Assembly: GCF_024170165.1 (NCBI RefSeq)
Contig: NZ_JALJXP010000018.1
Span: forward strand, 1 to 64,000
DNA from: Pseudomonas nitroreducens
Lineage (GTDB): Bacteria > Pseudomonadota > Gammaproteobacteria > Pseudomonadales > Pseudomonadaceae
Direction: 5' to 3'
DNA length: 64,000 bases
Positions 1-8,439 of this stretch are shown here, in pieces. Position 1 is the first letter of the stretch; each line of letters begins with the position of its first letter. The translations under genes were made by a program, and so were the position numbers. Under the pieces are notes generated by a model. The model worked only from the letters and a program-made list of their open reading frames with translations, did not search any database and was not told where the DNA came from.

Positions 1-25
1 CGTGAGGTGACCCCTGCAGGTTAGA

Positions 26-66
26 AACTGTTACCCATGTGCCTGAACAAAACTGTCACCTATGTG
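26..66. repeat. Tandem 16-bp direct repeat, possible insertion-sequence end
   Basis: AACTGTTACCCATGTG (26-41) recurs as AACTGTCACCTATGTG (51-66), 14 of 16 bases identical, with starts 25 bp apart. Paired motifs of this kind are typical of the ends of some IS21/IS481-like insertion sequences, so this may be the right end of an element lying outside the window. No transposase reading frame is visible here, so the assignment is inference. Confidence 0.35.
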
Positions 67-94
67 GGTGAGTCGTACCGGGGCAAGACCTTTG

Positions 95-138
95 CCTTCT
101 TTGGGTCGTTTGCCAAAGAAGGTCGCCCGAGGGGGCGA
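95..138. repeat. Double-hairpin intergenic repeat
   Basis: A perfect 10-bp inverted repeat, CCTTCTTTGG (95-104) and CCAAAGAAGG (113-122) with an 8-nt loop, is followed by a second stem, TCGCCC (123-128) and GGGCGA (133-138). I recall this combination as a common Pseudomonas intergenic repeat that lies near genes and IS copies. The overlapping short reading frames on both strands are by-products of it. Confidence 0.55.
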
Positions 139-355
139 AACAAAAAGTCTGCGCGCACGCCGAAGCGACGCAGTACACCCAGACAGAGCGCAGCCCCCGC
201 TTTGGCGAAAACACCTCCTGCGACACAGCACCGCACCCTGCCTCCCGCCAAACGAAATCGATACCGCAGATTTCCCCCGCCAGCCGCCGCGCCACGGCAA
301 TTTCCGGGGCGATCCGTCCATCCCGCAGCAGGAACTGATCATTTTATGAACGGCT
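139..355. other. Intergenic stretch, no convincing gene
   Basis: The 454 bases before the first gene hold the possible IS end, the double hairpin and a promoter. The remainder has only low-complexity, Arg/Pro-rich frames on both strands, without a ribosome binding site or a recognisable family. Confidence 0.5.
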
Positions 356-385
356 CTGAACGACACAGCGCCGCATGCGTATAAT
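356..385 (+). promoter_or_regulatory. Probable sigma-70 promoter of the DUF2788 gene
   Basis: A consensus -10 box TATAAT (380-385) lies 18 nt after a weak -35-like CTGAAC (356-361), about 70 nt upstream of the start codon at 455. It is assigned by inspection only. Confidence 0.4.
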
Positions 386-454
386 GCGCGCCTTCTTCAC
401 CACCACCGCGCCCCGGCGTCCCTCGGACACCCTCCGCACCGGGCAGGAGCTGTA

Positions 455-658
455 ATGAACGAAAGTTTCGAAGACTGGATGATGTATGGCCTGGTGACCG
501 GCCTGATCCTGTTCATGGCCTTCATCGTCTGGGACCTCGCCAAGAAGTCCAAGGCCGGCCGCATGGGCACCATGGTGCTGTTCTTCGCACTGGGCCTGGG
601 CGTCCTCGGCTTCCTGATCAAGTCCGTGGTCGTCGCCGGGCTCGAAGGCGGCTTCTGA
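455..658 (+). CDS. DUF2788 small membrane protein
   Basis: This 67-residue protein has two hydrophobic segments (about residues 11-27 and 39-60) separated by a short basic loop, KKSKAGRMG. The layout and the phrase FIVWDLAKKSKAG match the DUF2788 family, small inner-membrane proteins of unknown function found in gamma- and betaproteobacteria. A GGAG box a few bases before ATG 455 supports the start. It converges with rluE only 15 bp downstream. The length is normal for the family, and no function can be deduced from the sequence. Confidence 0.85.
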   Translation: MNESFEDWMMYGLVTGLILFMAFIVWDLAKKSKAGRMGTMVLFFALGLGVLGFLIKSVVVAGLEGGF

Positions 659-673
659 CACCTGCCCCGGGCC

Positions 674-1300
674 TCAGAGCTCGGGGCTGACTTCCCGCCA
701 CTGCCCCGGCTGCAACCCGTCCAGCTGCCACGGCCCGATGCGCACGCGCACCAGGCGCAGCGTGGGCAGGCCGACTGCCGCCGTCATCCGCCGCACCTGG
801 CGGTTGCGACCCTCGCGGATCACCAGCTCCAGCCAGGCTGTCGGCACCGACTTGCGGAAGCGCACCGGCGGGTCGCGCTCCCACAGCTGCGGCTCCTCCA
901 GCCGCCGCGCCTCGGCCGGCAGGGTCGGGCCGTCATTGAGCTGCACCCCCTTGCGCAGCTGGTCGAGCTGTTCGTCGCTCGGCTCACCCTCCACCTGCAC
1001 CCAGTACGTCTTCGGCAGCTTGTGCTTCGGATCGGCGATGCGCGCCTGCAGGCGGCCGTCGTTGGTCAGCAGCAACAGGCCTTCACTGTCACGGTCCAGC
1101 CGACCGGCCGGGTAGACGCCGGGCACATCGACGAAATCCTTCAGCGTGGCGCGGCCGTCGCTGTCGTTGAACTGCGTCAGCACGTCGAACGGCTTGTTCA
1201 GCAGGATCAGCTTCGGTTGCGCCGGCGGCGCCTTGGCCACGCGGCGAGGCGCGGGACGAGAGGCGGGGCGGCGATTGGCAGGGCGCGGAGGACGGGGCAT
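674..1300 (-). CDS. rluE: 23S rRNA pseudouridine(2457) synthase
   Basis: This is an RsuA/RluB/E/F-type pseudouridine synthase of 208 residues. It carries the family signature [17 protein letters not shown], with the catalytic Asp at about residue 69, and the N-terminal strand [14 protein letters not shown]. There is no S4 RNA-binding domain. A basic, proline-rich tail of about 28 residues replaces it, which fits RluE rather than RluB or RluF. RluE modifies U2457 in the peptidyl-transferase region of 23S rRNA. The ATG at 1300 lacks a strong ribosome binding site, but it is the only start that keeps the basic tail. Confidence 0.85.
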   Translation of the reverse strand: MPRPPRPANRRPASRPAPRRVAKAPPAQPKLILLNKPFDVLTQFNDSDGRATLKDFVDVPGVYPAGRLDRDSEGLLLLTNDGRLQARIADPKHKLPKTYWVQVEGEPSDEQLDQLRKGVQLNDGPTLPAEARRLEEPQLWERDPPVRFRKSVPTAWLELVIREGRNRQVRRMTAAVGLPTLRLVRVRIGPWQLDGLQPGQWREVSPEL

Positions 1301-1391
1301 GGCGAAAAGACTGGTAACCGAGGGCTAGGGGTACGGCGAATCCCGGCATGCTAGGTTGTGCCGAGTACTCATCGCAAGAGCGCGCACGAGC

Positions 1392-2444
1392 ATGCCCATG
1401 AGCCACCCCACCTGGCTGATCACCTTGCAGAACCTCAGCGGCCGCCTCGGCGCCCGCTACCGCGGCCCGCAGACTGCACACTTCGACGGCATCCGCTTCC
1501 ACAACCTCGACCGCCAGCCGCACAACGGCCTGCGCGCCTTCCTCAAATGGCAGCGCGAGCGCGGCCGCCAGCCGGAGTGGCTGGCCCAGCCCGGCCCCGA
1601 CTCCCGCCCGGAAACGCCGGCTCGCGTCGAAGGCGACGAACTGCGCATCACCTACATCAACCACGCCACCCTGCTCATCCAGCACCGCGGTCTGAACATC
1701 CTGACCGATCCGCTGTGGTGCGAGCGCACCAGTCCGTTCAGCTTCGTCGGCCCCAAGCGCGTGCATCCGCCGGGCCTGGCGCTGGACCAGCTGCCGCCGA
1801 TCAACCTGATCCTGGTCAGCCACAACCACTACGACCACCTGGATATCCACAGCCTGCGCGAGCTGGCGCGGCGCTTCCCGTTGGCGAAGGTGGTGACCGG
1901 GCTGGGCAATGGCGAGCTGATCCGCGCCTGCGGCTTCACCGACATCGCCGAGCTGGACTGGTGGCAGAGCCTGCCGATGCCCGAAGGCATGCTGCTCACC
2001 GGGGTGCCGGCGCAGCACTGGTCGGCACGCTCGCGGCGCGACACCAACCGCACACTGTGGATGGGCTTCGTGCTGGAGTCGCCGGACGGCCCGCTGCTGT
2101 TCCCCGGCGATACCGGGCTGGGCGAGGAGTTCGGCCTGATGCATCAGCGCTTCGGCCCGATGCGCTTCGCCGCCCTGCCCATCGGTGCCTACGAGCCGCG
2201 CTGGTTCATGCGCCACCACCACATGAACCCCGACGACGCGGTGCAGGCGCACCAGCACCTCGACTCGCAGTGCAGCATGGCGATCCATTTCGGCACCTTC
2301 CGCCTGAGTGACGAAGGACAGTTCACCCCCGTCAGTGACCTGGCGGCGGCGCTGCAGCAGCGCGGCGTGGCAGCGGAGCGCTTCTGCGCGCCGAAGCCGG
2401 GGGAGCAATGGCTCGTTCCACCGATGCCGGACAGTTCCCTGTAG
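1392..2444 (+). CDS. Metallo-beta-lactamase-fold hydrolase (NAPE-PLD/UlaG-like)
   Basis: A predicted zinc hydrolase of 350 residues. The metal-binding motif HNHYDH is at residues 144-149. Further ligands are likely in PGDTG (Asp) and IHFGTF (His). The opening ITYINHATLLIQHRGLNILTDP and the long spacing to the last histidine resemble the NAPE-phospholipase D / UlaG branch. That suggests a phosphodiester or lactone substrate, but this is inference. The frame is open from TTG 1356. I prefer ATG 1392, because family homology begins just after it; ATG 1398 is an alternative. There is no signal peptide. It is divergent from rluE. Confidence 0.8.
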   Translation: MPMSHPTWLITLQNLSGRLGARYRGPQTAHFDGIRFHNLDRQPHNGLRAFLKWQRERGRQPEWLAQPGPDSRPETPARVEGDELRITYINHATLLIQHRGLNILTDPLWCERTSPFSFVGPKRVHPPGLALDQLPPINLILVSHNHYDHLDIHSLRELARRFPLAKVVTGLGNGELIRACGFTDIAELDWWQSLPMPEGMLLTGVPAQHWSARSRRDTNRTLWMGFVLESPDGPLLFPGDTGLGEEFGLMHQRFGPMRFAALPIGAYEPRWFMRHHHMNPDDAVQAHQHLDSQCSMAIHFGTFRLSDEGQFTPVSDLAAALQQRGVAAERFCAPKPGEQWLVPPMPDSSL

Positions 2445-2481
2445 GAGCGCGCCCTGCGCGCGATCGCGGGCATGGCCCTAC
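2441..2481. repeat. REP element, TAGGAGCG class, imperfect
   Basis: GTAGGAGCGCGCC at the left end pairs with GGCATGGCCCTAC-type sequence at the right end to form an imperfect hairpin just after the stop codon of the hydrolase. The same class recurs at 31.0, 35.4, 37.2, 43.1 and 58.9 kb. Confidence 0.6.
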
Positions 2482-2504
2482 ATGAAATCCTGCGCGTGGG
2501 CTTG

Positions 2505-2622
2505 CCCTCTCCCTAACCCTCTCCCTGAAGGGAGAGGGGACCGTTTGGTGCAGGTTGAAGCCGAAGTGTCAGCCTGCACGGACAGCTCCCTCTCCCTTCA
2601 GGGAGAGGGCGGGGGAGAGGGG
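2505..2622. repeat. REPIN-like doublet, GGGAGAGGG class, copy 1
   Basis: Two palindromic ends, each CCCTCTCCCT-N2-AGGGAGAGGG, occur in inverted orientation around an internal spacer of about 50 bp, so the whole element can fold into one long hairpin. The spacer of this copy is approximately the reverse complement of the spacer in copy 2 (10573-10695), meaning the two copies are inserted in opposite orientations. It lies between convergent genes. Confidence 0.75.
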
Positions 2623-2674
2623 AACCCAGGCACGGATTTTCAGAAGAAGACAGTTGCTCCTACAAGGGTAGGTA

Positions 2675-3238
2675 TCAGTTCTCCCGCACCCGCTTGCTGC
2701 AGCAGTTGCGATAGCGCTTGCCGCTGTTGCACGGGCACGGCTTGTCGCCGCAGCCACCCAGCTCCAGCCAGCTTTCCAGGCGCTGGTGCATGGATTCGCG
2801 GACTTCCCGGCGTTCGTCGTCCAGCTGCGGTTTGCTCAGCTCGCGGCTGAGCCAGAGGTAATCCTCCAGCAGCTCGTCCCGTTCCAGCGCATGCAGTTGC
2901 TCGGCCAGCGGCACGCCTTCGTAGCGGCGCTTCGGGTCCGGCAGGAAGGCGATGGCTTCACCGCCCGGCAGTACGTTCCACAGGCGGCCCTGGGCGTCGC
3001 GCCAGCAGGCGCTGAAACGGGCGCGCAGGGCCAGGCCCGGCCACTCCTCCAGGCACCAGCCATCCACGCGCTCGCCGCCCAAGCCTGCCACCGCCTTGCC
3101 CACGGAGAACCAGGGCTCGCCGGCGATGCTGTCGGGCAGAGGGAGCGGCGCGGCCACTTCGGGCGTGCCGTTCTCCACCAGTCGGCGGGCGAAACGGCGC
3201 AGTGGGTTGGTGAGGTGCGAAGGGGCGCGGAACGGCAT
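2675..3238 (-). CDS. SEC-C motif protein
   Basis: This 187-residue protein ends in a SEC-C zinc-binding motif, CPCNSGKRYRNCC (about residues 168-180), as found at the C terminus of SecA and in many small proteins. The region before it is a mixed alpha/beta domain with no family I can name (FSACWRDAQGRLWNVLPGG), followed by a charged helix. It has no signal peptide or membrane segment. The motif shows metal binding and suggests protein contacts. The cellular role is unknown. ATG 3238 gives the complete frame. Confidence 0.75.
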   Translation of the reverse strand: MPFRAPSHLTNPLRRFARRLVENGTPEVAAPLPLPDSIAGEPWFSVGKAVAGLGGERVDGWCLEEWPGLALRARFSACWRDAQGRLWNVLPGGEAIAFLPDPKRRYEGVPLAEQLHALERDELLEDYLWLSRELSKPQLDDERREVRESMHQRLESWLELGGCGDKPCPCNSGKRYRNCCSKRVREN

Positions 3239-3354
3239 GGGATCACCAGCGAAAAAGGTCGGCGAGGGTCCGACCGGAGGGACGCGCCACGGTTCCCCGC
3301 TGCGCGAAAGGCGAGCATTCTAGGCTCGCCCTCGGCGGCGTCAACGCGGTGCGA

Positions 3355-4131
3355 TCAATAGCTCCGCGTGGAGACCGGCTCCGCTGAGCCACTCAACTCG
3401 CGCAGCAGGTCATCGAGCAGCGCGGACGCACCAAAACGCAGGTGCTCCGGCTTGATCCAGGCGGCGCCGAAGCGCTCCTCCACCAGCTTCTGGTAGACCT
3501 GCGCATCAGCCAGCGTGCGCAGCCCGCCAGAGACTTTCAGACCGACCTTGCCGCCCTCCTCCGCGATGCTTTCGAGCATCACCCGCACGGCTTCGGGCGT
3601 GGCGTGCAGCGTCGCCTTGCCGGTGCTGGTCTTGAGGTAGTCGGCGCCGCCGGCGATGGCTTCGCGGCAGGCCGTGCGGATCAGTTCCGGGTCGGCCAGT
3701 TCGCCGGTCTCCAGAATCACCTTGAGCCGATGGTACGGCCCGCACAACGTCTTGCAGGCACGGATCAGCGCCACCGCACCGGTCTCCTGGCCGGCCTTGA
3801 GCTTGCGCCAGGGGTAGACCAGGTCGATTTCGTCGGCGCCCTCGGCGAGGGTCTTGCGCACCTCCTCCACCACGTCGGCCAGCGGCGCGTCGCCGGTGGG
3901 GAAGTTGCACACGCTGGCGACCCGCACATCGCGGCCGCCCAGGGTATTGAGCGTACGCCGGGCGACGTGCGTCAGCTTCGGCCACACGCACACCGCCGCC
4001 ACTTCGCCGTAGGGCGTCAGCGCTCGGCGGCAGAGGTCCACGGTGCTTTGCAGGTCATCGCCGGCATTCAGCGAGGTCAGGTCCAGCAGGGCGAGCACAC
4101 GGCCCGCCGGGGTCTTGCGAGGATCGGTCAT
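3355..4131 (-). CDS. deoC: Deoxyribose-phosphate aldolase
   Basis: DeoC cleaves 2-deoxyribose-5-phosphate to glyceraldehyde-3-phosphate and acetaldehyde in deoxynucleoside salvage. The 258-residue protein matches the E. coli-type enzyme in length. The Schiff-base lysine is K167 in DYLKTSTGK, the second lysine is in GLKVSGG (about 199), and the proton-relay Asp is in EIDLVYP. I chose ATG 4131 because GGAGAG lies at a good distance upstream; TTG 4137 is less likely. Unlike enterobacteria, no deoA or deoD lies beside it. The neighbouring purine-salvage gene amn is on the same strand but separated by a repeat. Confidence 0.93.
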   Translation of the reverse strand: MTDPRKTPAGRVLALLDLTSLNAGDDLQSTVDLCRRALTPYGEVAAVCVWPKLTHVARRTLNTLGGRDVRVASVCNFPTGDAPLADVVEEVRKTLAEGADEIDLVYPWRKLKAGQETGAVALIRACKTLCGPYHRLKVILETGELADPELIRTACREAIAGGADYLKTSTGKATLHATPEAVRVMLESIAEEGGKVGLKVSGGLRTLADAQVYQKLVEERFGAAWIKPEHLRFGASALLDDLLRELSGSAEPVSTRSY

Positions 4132-4160
4132 CGGCAACGCTCTCCATCGGCTTTCTTCAG

Positions 4161-4244
4161 CAGCGTAGGGCGCATAACCTGGGACAGGTTATCCGCCGCA
4201 ACCTCCACGGCGGATAACGCTGGCGCGTTATGCGCCCTGCGCTG
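4161..4244. repeat. Inverted repeat element, AGGGCGCATAAC class, copy 1
   Basis: CAGCG-T-AGGGCGCATAAC at the left pairs with GTTATGCGCCCT-G-CGCTG at the right. Inside it is a second pair, TTATCCGCCG and CGGCGGATAA. The element is about 84 bp and can fold into one long stem. A related copy lies at 58700-58791. It occupies most of the amn-deoC gap. Confidence 0.7.
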
Positions 4245-4307
4245 CTTTCGTGATGCAGCTAAGACGACCACCATCTCCCTGGTGGCCGCTCCGCGCCCTG
4301 TCACAGA

Positions 4308-5783
4308 TCAGCGGAACGGCGGCTCGTCGAAGCTGCGCAGCTTGCGCGAGTGCAGCGAGTTGAGCTGGGTGCGCAGCAGGTCGACGGCGGCAACGCCGAT
4401 GGACAGGTGCTGGCTCACCGCGCGCTGGTAGAAGGCGGTGGCCGCGCCGGGCAGCTTGATCTCGCTGTGCAGTGGCTTGTCCGAGACGCACAACAGCGTG
4501 CCGTAAGGCACCCGCAGGCGGTAACCCTGCGCGGCGATGGTGCCGCTTTCCATGTCCACCGCGATGGCCCGCGCCAGGTTGATCAGCGGGCGCTCCTGGG
4601 CCCAGTGCAGCTCCCAGTTGCGGTCGTCGTAGGTGAGCACGGTGCCGGTGCGCAGACGACGCTTGAGCTGGTCACCGCGTTCGCCAGTGACCAGCGCCGC
4701 GGCTTCCTGCAGCGCCAGCTGCACTTCGGCCAGCGCCGGGATCGGAATATGCGGCGGCAGCACACGGTCGAGGATGCCATCGCGACGCATATAGGCGTGG
4801 GCCAGCACGTAGTCGCCGATGGTCTGCGACTGCCGCAGGCCGCCGCAGTGGCCGACCATCAGCCAGCAGTGCGGACGCAGCACAGCGAGGTGATCGGTGA
4901 TGTTCTTCGCGTTGGAGGGGCCGACGCCGATGTTCACCAGGGTCACGCCGTCGCCGTCCTCGGCGATCAGGTGGTAGGCCGGCATCTGGAAGCGGTGCCA
5001 TTCGACGCTGGCGACGATGGCGTTGGCCTCGCCCTCGTCCGTGCCGCGCTCGATGATCACGTTGCCCGGCAGGACCATGCGCACGAAGCGCGGGTCGTCG
5101 CGCAGGCGCTCCAGGCCCAGGTGGATGAACTGGTCGACGTAGCGGTGGTAGTTGGTCAGCAGAATCCACGGCTGCACGTGGCGCCAGTCGCTGCCGGTGT
5201 AATGCACCATGCGGCGCAGGGAAAAGTCGGTGCGCGCGGCATCGAACAGCGCCAGCGGCATCGGGTCGGCGTTCTCCCATTCGTACAGGCCATCCGCCAC
5301 GCCATCAGACGTAGCTGACAGATCGGTACTGGGGAACACCCGCGCCAGCTCGGCAGCGGTCACGCCCGAACCACCCAGCTCGTCACCGCCCTCCACCACG
5401 TAGGGGTAAGGAATGTTCTGCGCACTGACGCCGACTTCCACGCGCACGGTGAAGTCTTCCATCAGCGGGCGCAGCTGCTCCAGCAGGTATTTGCGGAAGG
5501 CCTTGGGCTGGGTGATGGTCACCGCGTAGGTGCCGGGCACCTGGACCTTGGCGTAGGCGCGGGTGGTCGAGGGCACTTCGCCCTGGCACAGGTAGGTCAC
5601 CCGCAGCAGCGGGTAGCGGAATTGTTCGCGCTGCTGCGCGTCGGGGACTTCGCGGTCCTTCAGGTACCGCTTGAGCGCCTGGTTCAGGGCGCCGGTGGCG
5701 CGCTCGTGGAGCACGGCCAGTCGATCGACGGCCTCTTCGGCGGTCTGCGCGACGAAGAACTCGTCGCCAGTCGTAAGACTCAT
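4308..5783 (-). CDS. amn: AMP nucleosidase
   Basis: Amn hydrolyses AMP to adenine and ribose-5-phosphate and so controls adenylate pools. The 491-residue length fits the family. An N-terminal regulatory domain (about 1-180) precedes a nucleoside-phosphorylase-like catalytic domain containing NIGVGPSNAKNITDHLAVLRPHC split over its core strands, GHCGGLRQSQ and the purine-site VDMESGTIAAQG. ATG 5783 has AGGA seven bases upstream. The in-frame ATG at 5792 has none at proper distance. I recall the amn gene lying near ladS in P. aeruginosa as it does here. Confidence 0.93.
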   Translation of the reverse strand: MSLTTGDEFFVAQTAEEAVDRLAVLHERATGALNQALKRYLKDREVPDAQQREQFRYPLLRVTYLCQGEVPSTTRAYAKVQVPGTYAVTITQPKAFRKYLLEQLRPLMEDFTVRVEVGVSAQNIPYPYVVEGGDELGGSGVTAAELARVFPSTDLSATSDGVADGLYEWENADPMPLALFDAARTDFSLRRMVHYTGSDWRHVQPWILLTNYHRYVDQFIHLGLERLRDDPRFVRMVLPGNVIIERGTDEGEANAIVASVEWHRFQMPAYHLIAEDGDGVTLVNIGVGPSNAKNITDHLAVLRPHCWLMVGHCGGLRQSQTIGDYVLAHAYMRRDGILDRVLPPHIPIPALAEVQLALQEAAALVTGERGDQLKRRLRTGTVLTYDDRNWELHWAQERPLINLARAIAVDMESGTIAAQGYRLRVPYGTLLCVSDKPLHSEIKLPGAATAFYQRAVSQHLSIGVAAVDLLRTQLNSLHSRKLRSFDEPPFR

Positions 5784-6016
5784 GGTGGGCATCCTGTCTG
5801 AACGATCAGCTCCATCTTGCCTGCTTCCGTCACAGAAAGGGATGACAGATTCCGTGTCGGCAGGATGAGCGGAAGGGTTGAAGAAAGCCTATGACAGAAT
5901 CCGCGACCGCGAGTGCGGATGACAGCCGAAAGGAATCGACTGCATTCCATTTTCGTACATCGCCTGTCGGGGCGTCCCAAGCGTGTGGCACGTCCTGCAA
6001 AACCTGCAAGTAACGG

Positions 6017-6358
6017 TCAGGCGTGCTGCTCGATGTACTCACTCAGCGCGCGGCGCGTCAGGTCGTTCAACGTGATGTTCTGCTGGATGGCGGCGATACT
6101 CGCCGCCATGTGCAGTTCGTGGCCCACGCGTACGTTGAAGGAGCCCTTGCAGGGAATCTCCGGATCAACACTGCGCGTAGCACAGCCCGCCAGGTAGTCG
6201 TCGACCGCAGCCCTGAACGAGCCAGCCAGCTCGGCGACGGTTTCGCCTTCGTAATTGACCAGGGCGCGGATGAACAGCAGTTTGCCAAAAAGGCAGTTGT
6301 CTTCCGGGCTGGCCTCGATGGACCCGTAGTAGCCCCGGTGCTGCAGCAGATTGTTCAT
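6017..6358 (-). CDS. hicB: HicB-family antitoxin
   Basis: A 113-residue antitoxin of a type II toxin-antitoxin pair. The N-terminal part (about 1-65) is the degenerate RNase-H-like HicB fold (GYYGSIEASPEDNCLFGKLLFIR). The C-terminal part (about 75-110), GSFNVRVGHELHMAASIAA onward, is a ribbon-helix-helix DNA-binding domain. It should therefore both neutralise HicA and repress the operon. Its start overlaps the hicA stop codon as ATGA, giving translational coupling. The toxin-first order is usual for hicAB. The likely operator is the palindrome at 6621. Confidence 0.88.
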   Translation of the reverse strand: MNNLLQHRGYYGSIEASPEDNCLFGKLLFIRALVNYEGETVAELAGSFRAAVDDYLAGCATRSVDPEIPCKGSFNVRVGHELHMAASIAAIQQNITLNDLTRRALSEYIEQHA

Positions 6359-6606
6359 CGGATCAGTCCTCCGCTTTTCAGGTGCTCGATCACCTGGCGC
6401 CTGGCATAGGCCTTCAATTCATTGCCTGGATGAGGTTTGTGCAGGTTGATCATCGCGCGAGGGTCGCCGTTGTCGAACTTGACCCGGCCTCCCTCACCTT
6501 CGAGCTTGCGATAACCCAGCCCGCACAGCAGCGCTACCAACTCCTGCCAGGTGAACACGACCTGCCTGTTCAGCAGTTTGGCCAGCAGCTTCTCGTGCTG
6601 AGACAT
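6355..6606 (-). CDS. hicA: HicA-family mRNA interferase toxin
   Basis: An 83-residue toxin with the double-stranded-RNA-binding-like HicA fold. The hallmark histidine region is INLHKPHPGNELK (His56 and His59), followed by the closing helix ARRQVIEHLK. HicA cleaves mRNA when not bound by HicB. The frame is open further upstream (to 6726), but ATG 6606 is the proper start. It is preceded by a strong GGAGAGGGGA ribosome binding site, and the family begins there (LLAKLLNRQ..FTWQELVALLCGLGY). The gene appears intact. Confidence 0.88.
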   Translation of the reverse strand: MSQHEKLLAKLLNRQVVFTWQELVALLCGLGYRKLEGEGGRVKFDNGDPRAMINLHKPHPGNELKAYARRQVIEHLKSGGLIR

Positions 6607-6620
6607 TCCCCTCTCCCAGC

Positions 6621-6640
6621 TGCAACTAATTTTAGTTGCA
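6621..6640. promoter_or_regulatory. Palindromic operator of hicAB
   Basis: TGCAACTAA and its exact complement TTAGTTGCA are separated by 2 nt, 15 bp upstream of the hicA start codon. A symmetric site at this position is what the ribbon-helix-helix domain of HicB would bind to autorepress the operon. Confidence 0.6.
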
Positions 6641-6789
6641 GCCATAGACCAAGGCAATCTCAGCACTGAGCTGCCCGTACCGAAATGAAGACCTGCGAGG
6701 CTCATCCCGGCACCGGCGAAGAACACTCCTCCTGCAACCTATTGATCGGCTAGCGACGGTTCAACCCGAAAACTTCTACCGAAATTTCC

Positions 6790-8439
6790 TCACACCAGAT
6801 GCGGCGTAGCCCGCGCCACCAGCGCTTCCACATCTACCCCGCGCGGCAGGGTGCCGTAGACGCGGCCGCCGTCGTCCAGGCGGCTGGCGATGAAGGCGTC
6901 GGAGACCACCGAATTGCCCGCTTCCAGCAGCAGCTTGGCCTGCAGGGCGATGGCGACGTTTTCGGTGAGCTGGCGGGCGCGGTACTGGATGTCCTGGGTG
7001 TCGGCGAAGGAAGCCTTGAGGTTGCCGATGAACGACGCCAGGCGCGCGTCGCCGTGGCCGTCGCCCAGTTCGCTGAACAGTGCGTCGAGTACGCCCGGCT
7101 CCTTCGACAGGGCACGCAGCACATCCAGGCACTGCACGTTGCCCGAGCCTTCCCAGGTGGAGTTGACCGGTGCTTCGCGGTACAGGCGCGGGAGGATGGT
7201 GTCCTCGACGTAGCCGGCGCCGCCCAGGCATTCGGCGGCCTCGTTGATCATCGCGGGAGCGCGTTTGCAGATCCAGTACTTGCCGACGGCGGTGACCAGG
7301 CGGGCGAACTTGTCTTCCTGTTCGTCGTGCAGATTGTCCAGCGCGCGGCCCATGCGCATGGTCAGGGCCAGCGCGGCTTCGCTTTCCAGGGCGAGGTCGG
7401 CCAGCACGTTCTGCATCAGCGGCTGCTCGGCCAGCACGCGGCCGCCAACCTGGCGGTAGGCGCAGTGGTGCGCGGCCTGGGTCAGCGCCTGGCGCATCAG
7501 CGAGCTGGAGCCGACCATGCAGTCGAAGCGGGTCATGGCGACCATCTCGATGATGGTGGGCACGCCTCGACCTTCCTCACCGACCATCCAGGCCAGCGCG
7601 CCGCGGTATTCCACTTCGCTGGAGGCGTTGGACCAGTTGCCCAGCTTGTTCTTCAGGCGCTGGATGTAGAACTCGTTGCGGCTGCCGTCCGGGCGGTGGC
7701 GCGGCAGCAGGAAGCAGGTCAGCCCCTTGTCGGTGTAGGCCAGGGTAAGGAAGGCGTCGCACATCGGCGCCGAGCAGAACCATTTGTGCCCGACCAGTTC
7801 GTAGGCCTGGCCCGGGCCGGGGATGCCCACCGGGTAGGCGCGGGTGGTGTTGGCGCGCACGTCGGTGCCGCCCTGCTTCTCGGTCATGGCCATGCCGATG
7901 GTGGCGCCGGTCTTCTGCTCGATGGGCAGGTTGCGCGGGTCGTACTCGGTGGAGAGGATCTTCGGCAGCCACTTCTCGGCGAGATCCGGCTGCAGGCGCA
8001 GGGCGGGCACGCTGGCGAAGGTCATGGTCAGCGGGCAGCCGCTGCCAGCCTCGGCCTGGCTGTGCAGGTAGCTCAGGCCGGCGCGGGCGACATGGGCGCC
8101 CGCGCGTGGGTCGGTCCAGGGCATGGACGGCAGGCCGGCCTCGATGGCCGCACGCATCAGCTCGTGGTAGGCCGGGTGGAACTCCACCAGGTCGACGCGG
8201 TGGCCGAAGCGGTCGTGGGACTTGAACACCGGCTTGTTCTCGTTGGCCAGGAAGCCCGCTGCCATCAGCGGTCCGCCGGCCAGCGCGCCATAGGCATCGA
8301 GCTTCTGCTCGGCCCAGCCGCCGCCGTAGCGGCGCACCCACTCCTGCAGCGGCACGTCGACGCGATAGAGGTTGGCGCCGTCCAGCGGCGGTACCTGGTT
8401 GGTCACTTCGTGGGTTTCGGCGAGTTGGTGCGGGATCAT
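6790..8439 (-). CDS. aidB: AidB-type acyl-CoA dehydrogenase
   Basis: This 549-residue flavoprotein belongs to the AidB branch of acyl-CoA dehydrogenases, which is longer than ordinary members (about 380) because of an extra C-terminal helical domain. Visible features are the FAD-binding MAMTEKQGGTDVRANTT, the substrate loop KWFCSAPMCDAFLTLA, and ECLGGAGYVEDTILPRLYREAPVNSTWEGSGNV split across the catalytic region. E. coli AidB belongs to the alkylation response, and its enzymatic role is unclear. The start overlaps the stop of the upstream TetR gene (ATGA), so the two form an operon under that regulator. Confidence 0.85.
   Translation of the reverse strand: MIPHQLAETHEVTNQVPPLDGANLYRVDVPLQEWVRRYGGGWAEQKLDAYGALAGGPLMAAGFLANENKPVFKSHDRFGHRVDLVEFHPAYHELMRAAIEAGLPSMPWTDPRAGAHVARAGLSYLHSQAEAGSGCPLTMTFASVPALRLQPDLAEKWLPKILSTEYDPRNLPIEQKTGATIGMAMTEKQGGTDVRANTTRAYPVGIPGPGQAYELVGHKWFCSAPMCDAFLTLAYTDKGLTCFLLPRHRPDGSRNEFYIQRLKNKLGNWSNASSEVEYRGALAWMVGEEGRGVPTIIEMVAMTRFDCMVGSSSLMRQALTQAAHHCAYRQVGGRVLAEQPLMQNVLADLALESEAALALTMRMGRALDNLHDEQEDKFARLVTAVGKYWICKRAPAMINEAAECLGGAGYVEDTILPRLYREAPVNSTWEGSGNVQCLDVLRALSKEPGVLDALFSELGDGHGDARLASFIGNLKASFADTQDIQYRARQLTENVAIALQAKLLLEAGNSVVSDAFIASRLDDGGRVYGTLPRGVDVEALVARATPHLV

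Noticed and set aside
31-384. Overlapping short frames on both strands near the left edge
   Set aside because: They are produced by the double-hairpin repeat (phrases such as FFGKRPKEG) and lack ribosome binding sites. I recall such frames as frequent false annotations in Pseudomonas.
2505-2622. Repeated GGGAGAGGG blocks as a possible CRISPR array
   Set aside because: Only two inverted palindromic ends occur per site, with no series of regularly spaced repeats and no cas genes.
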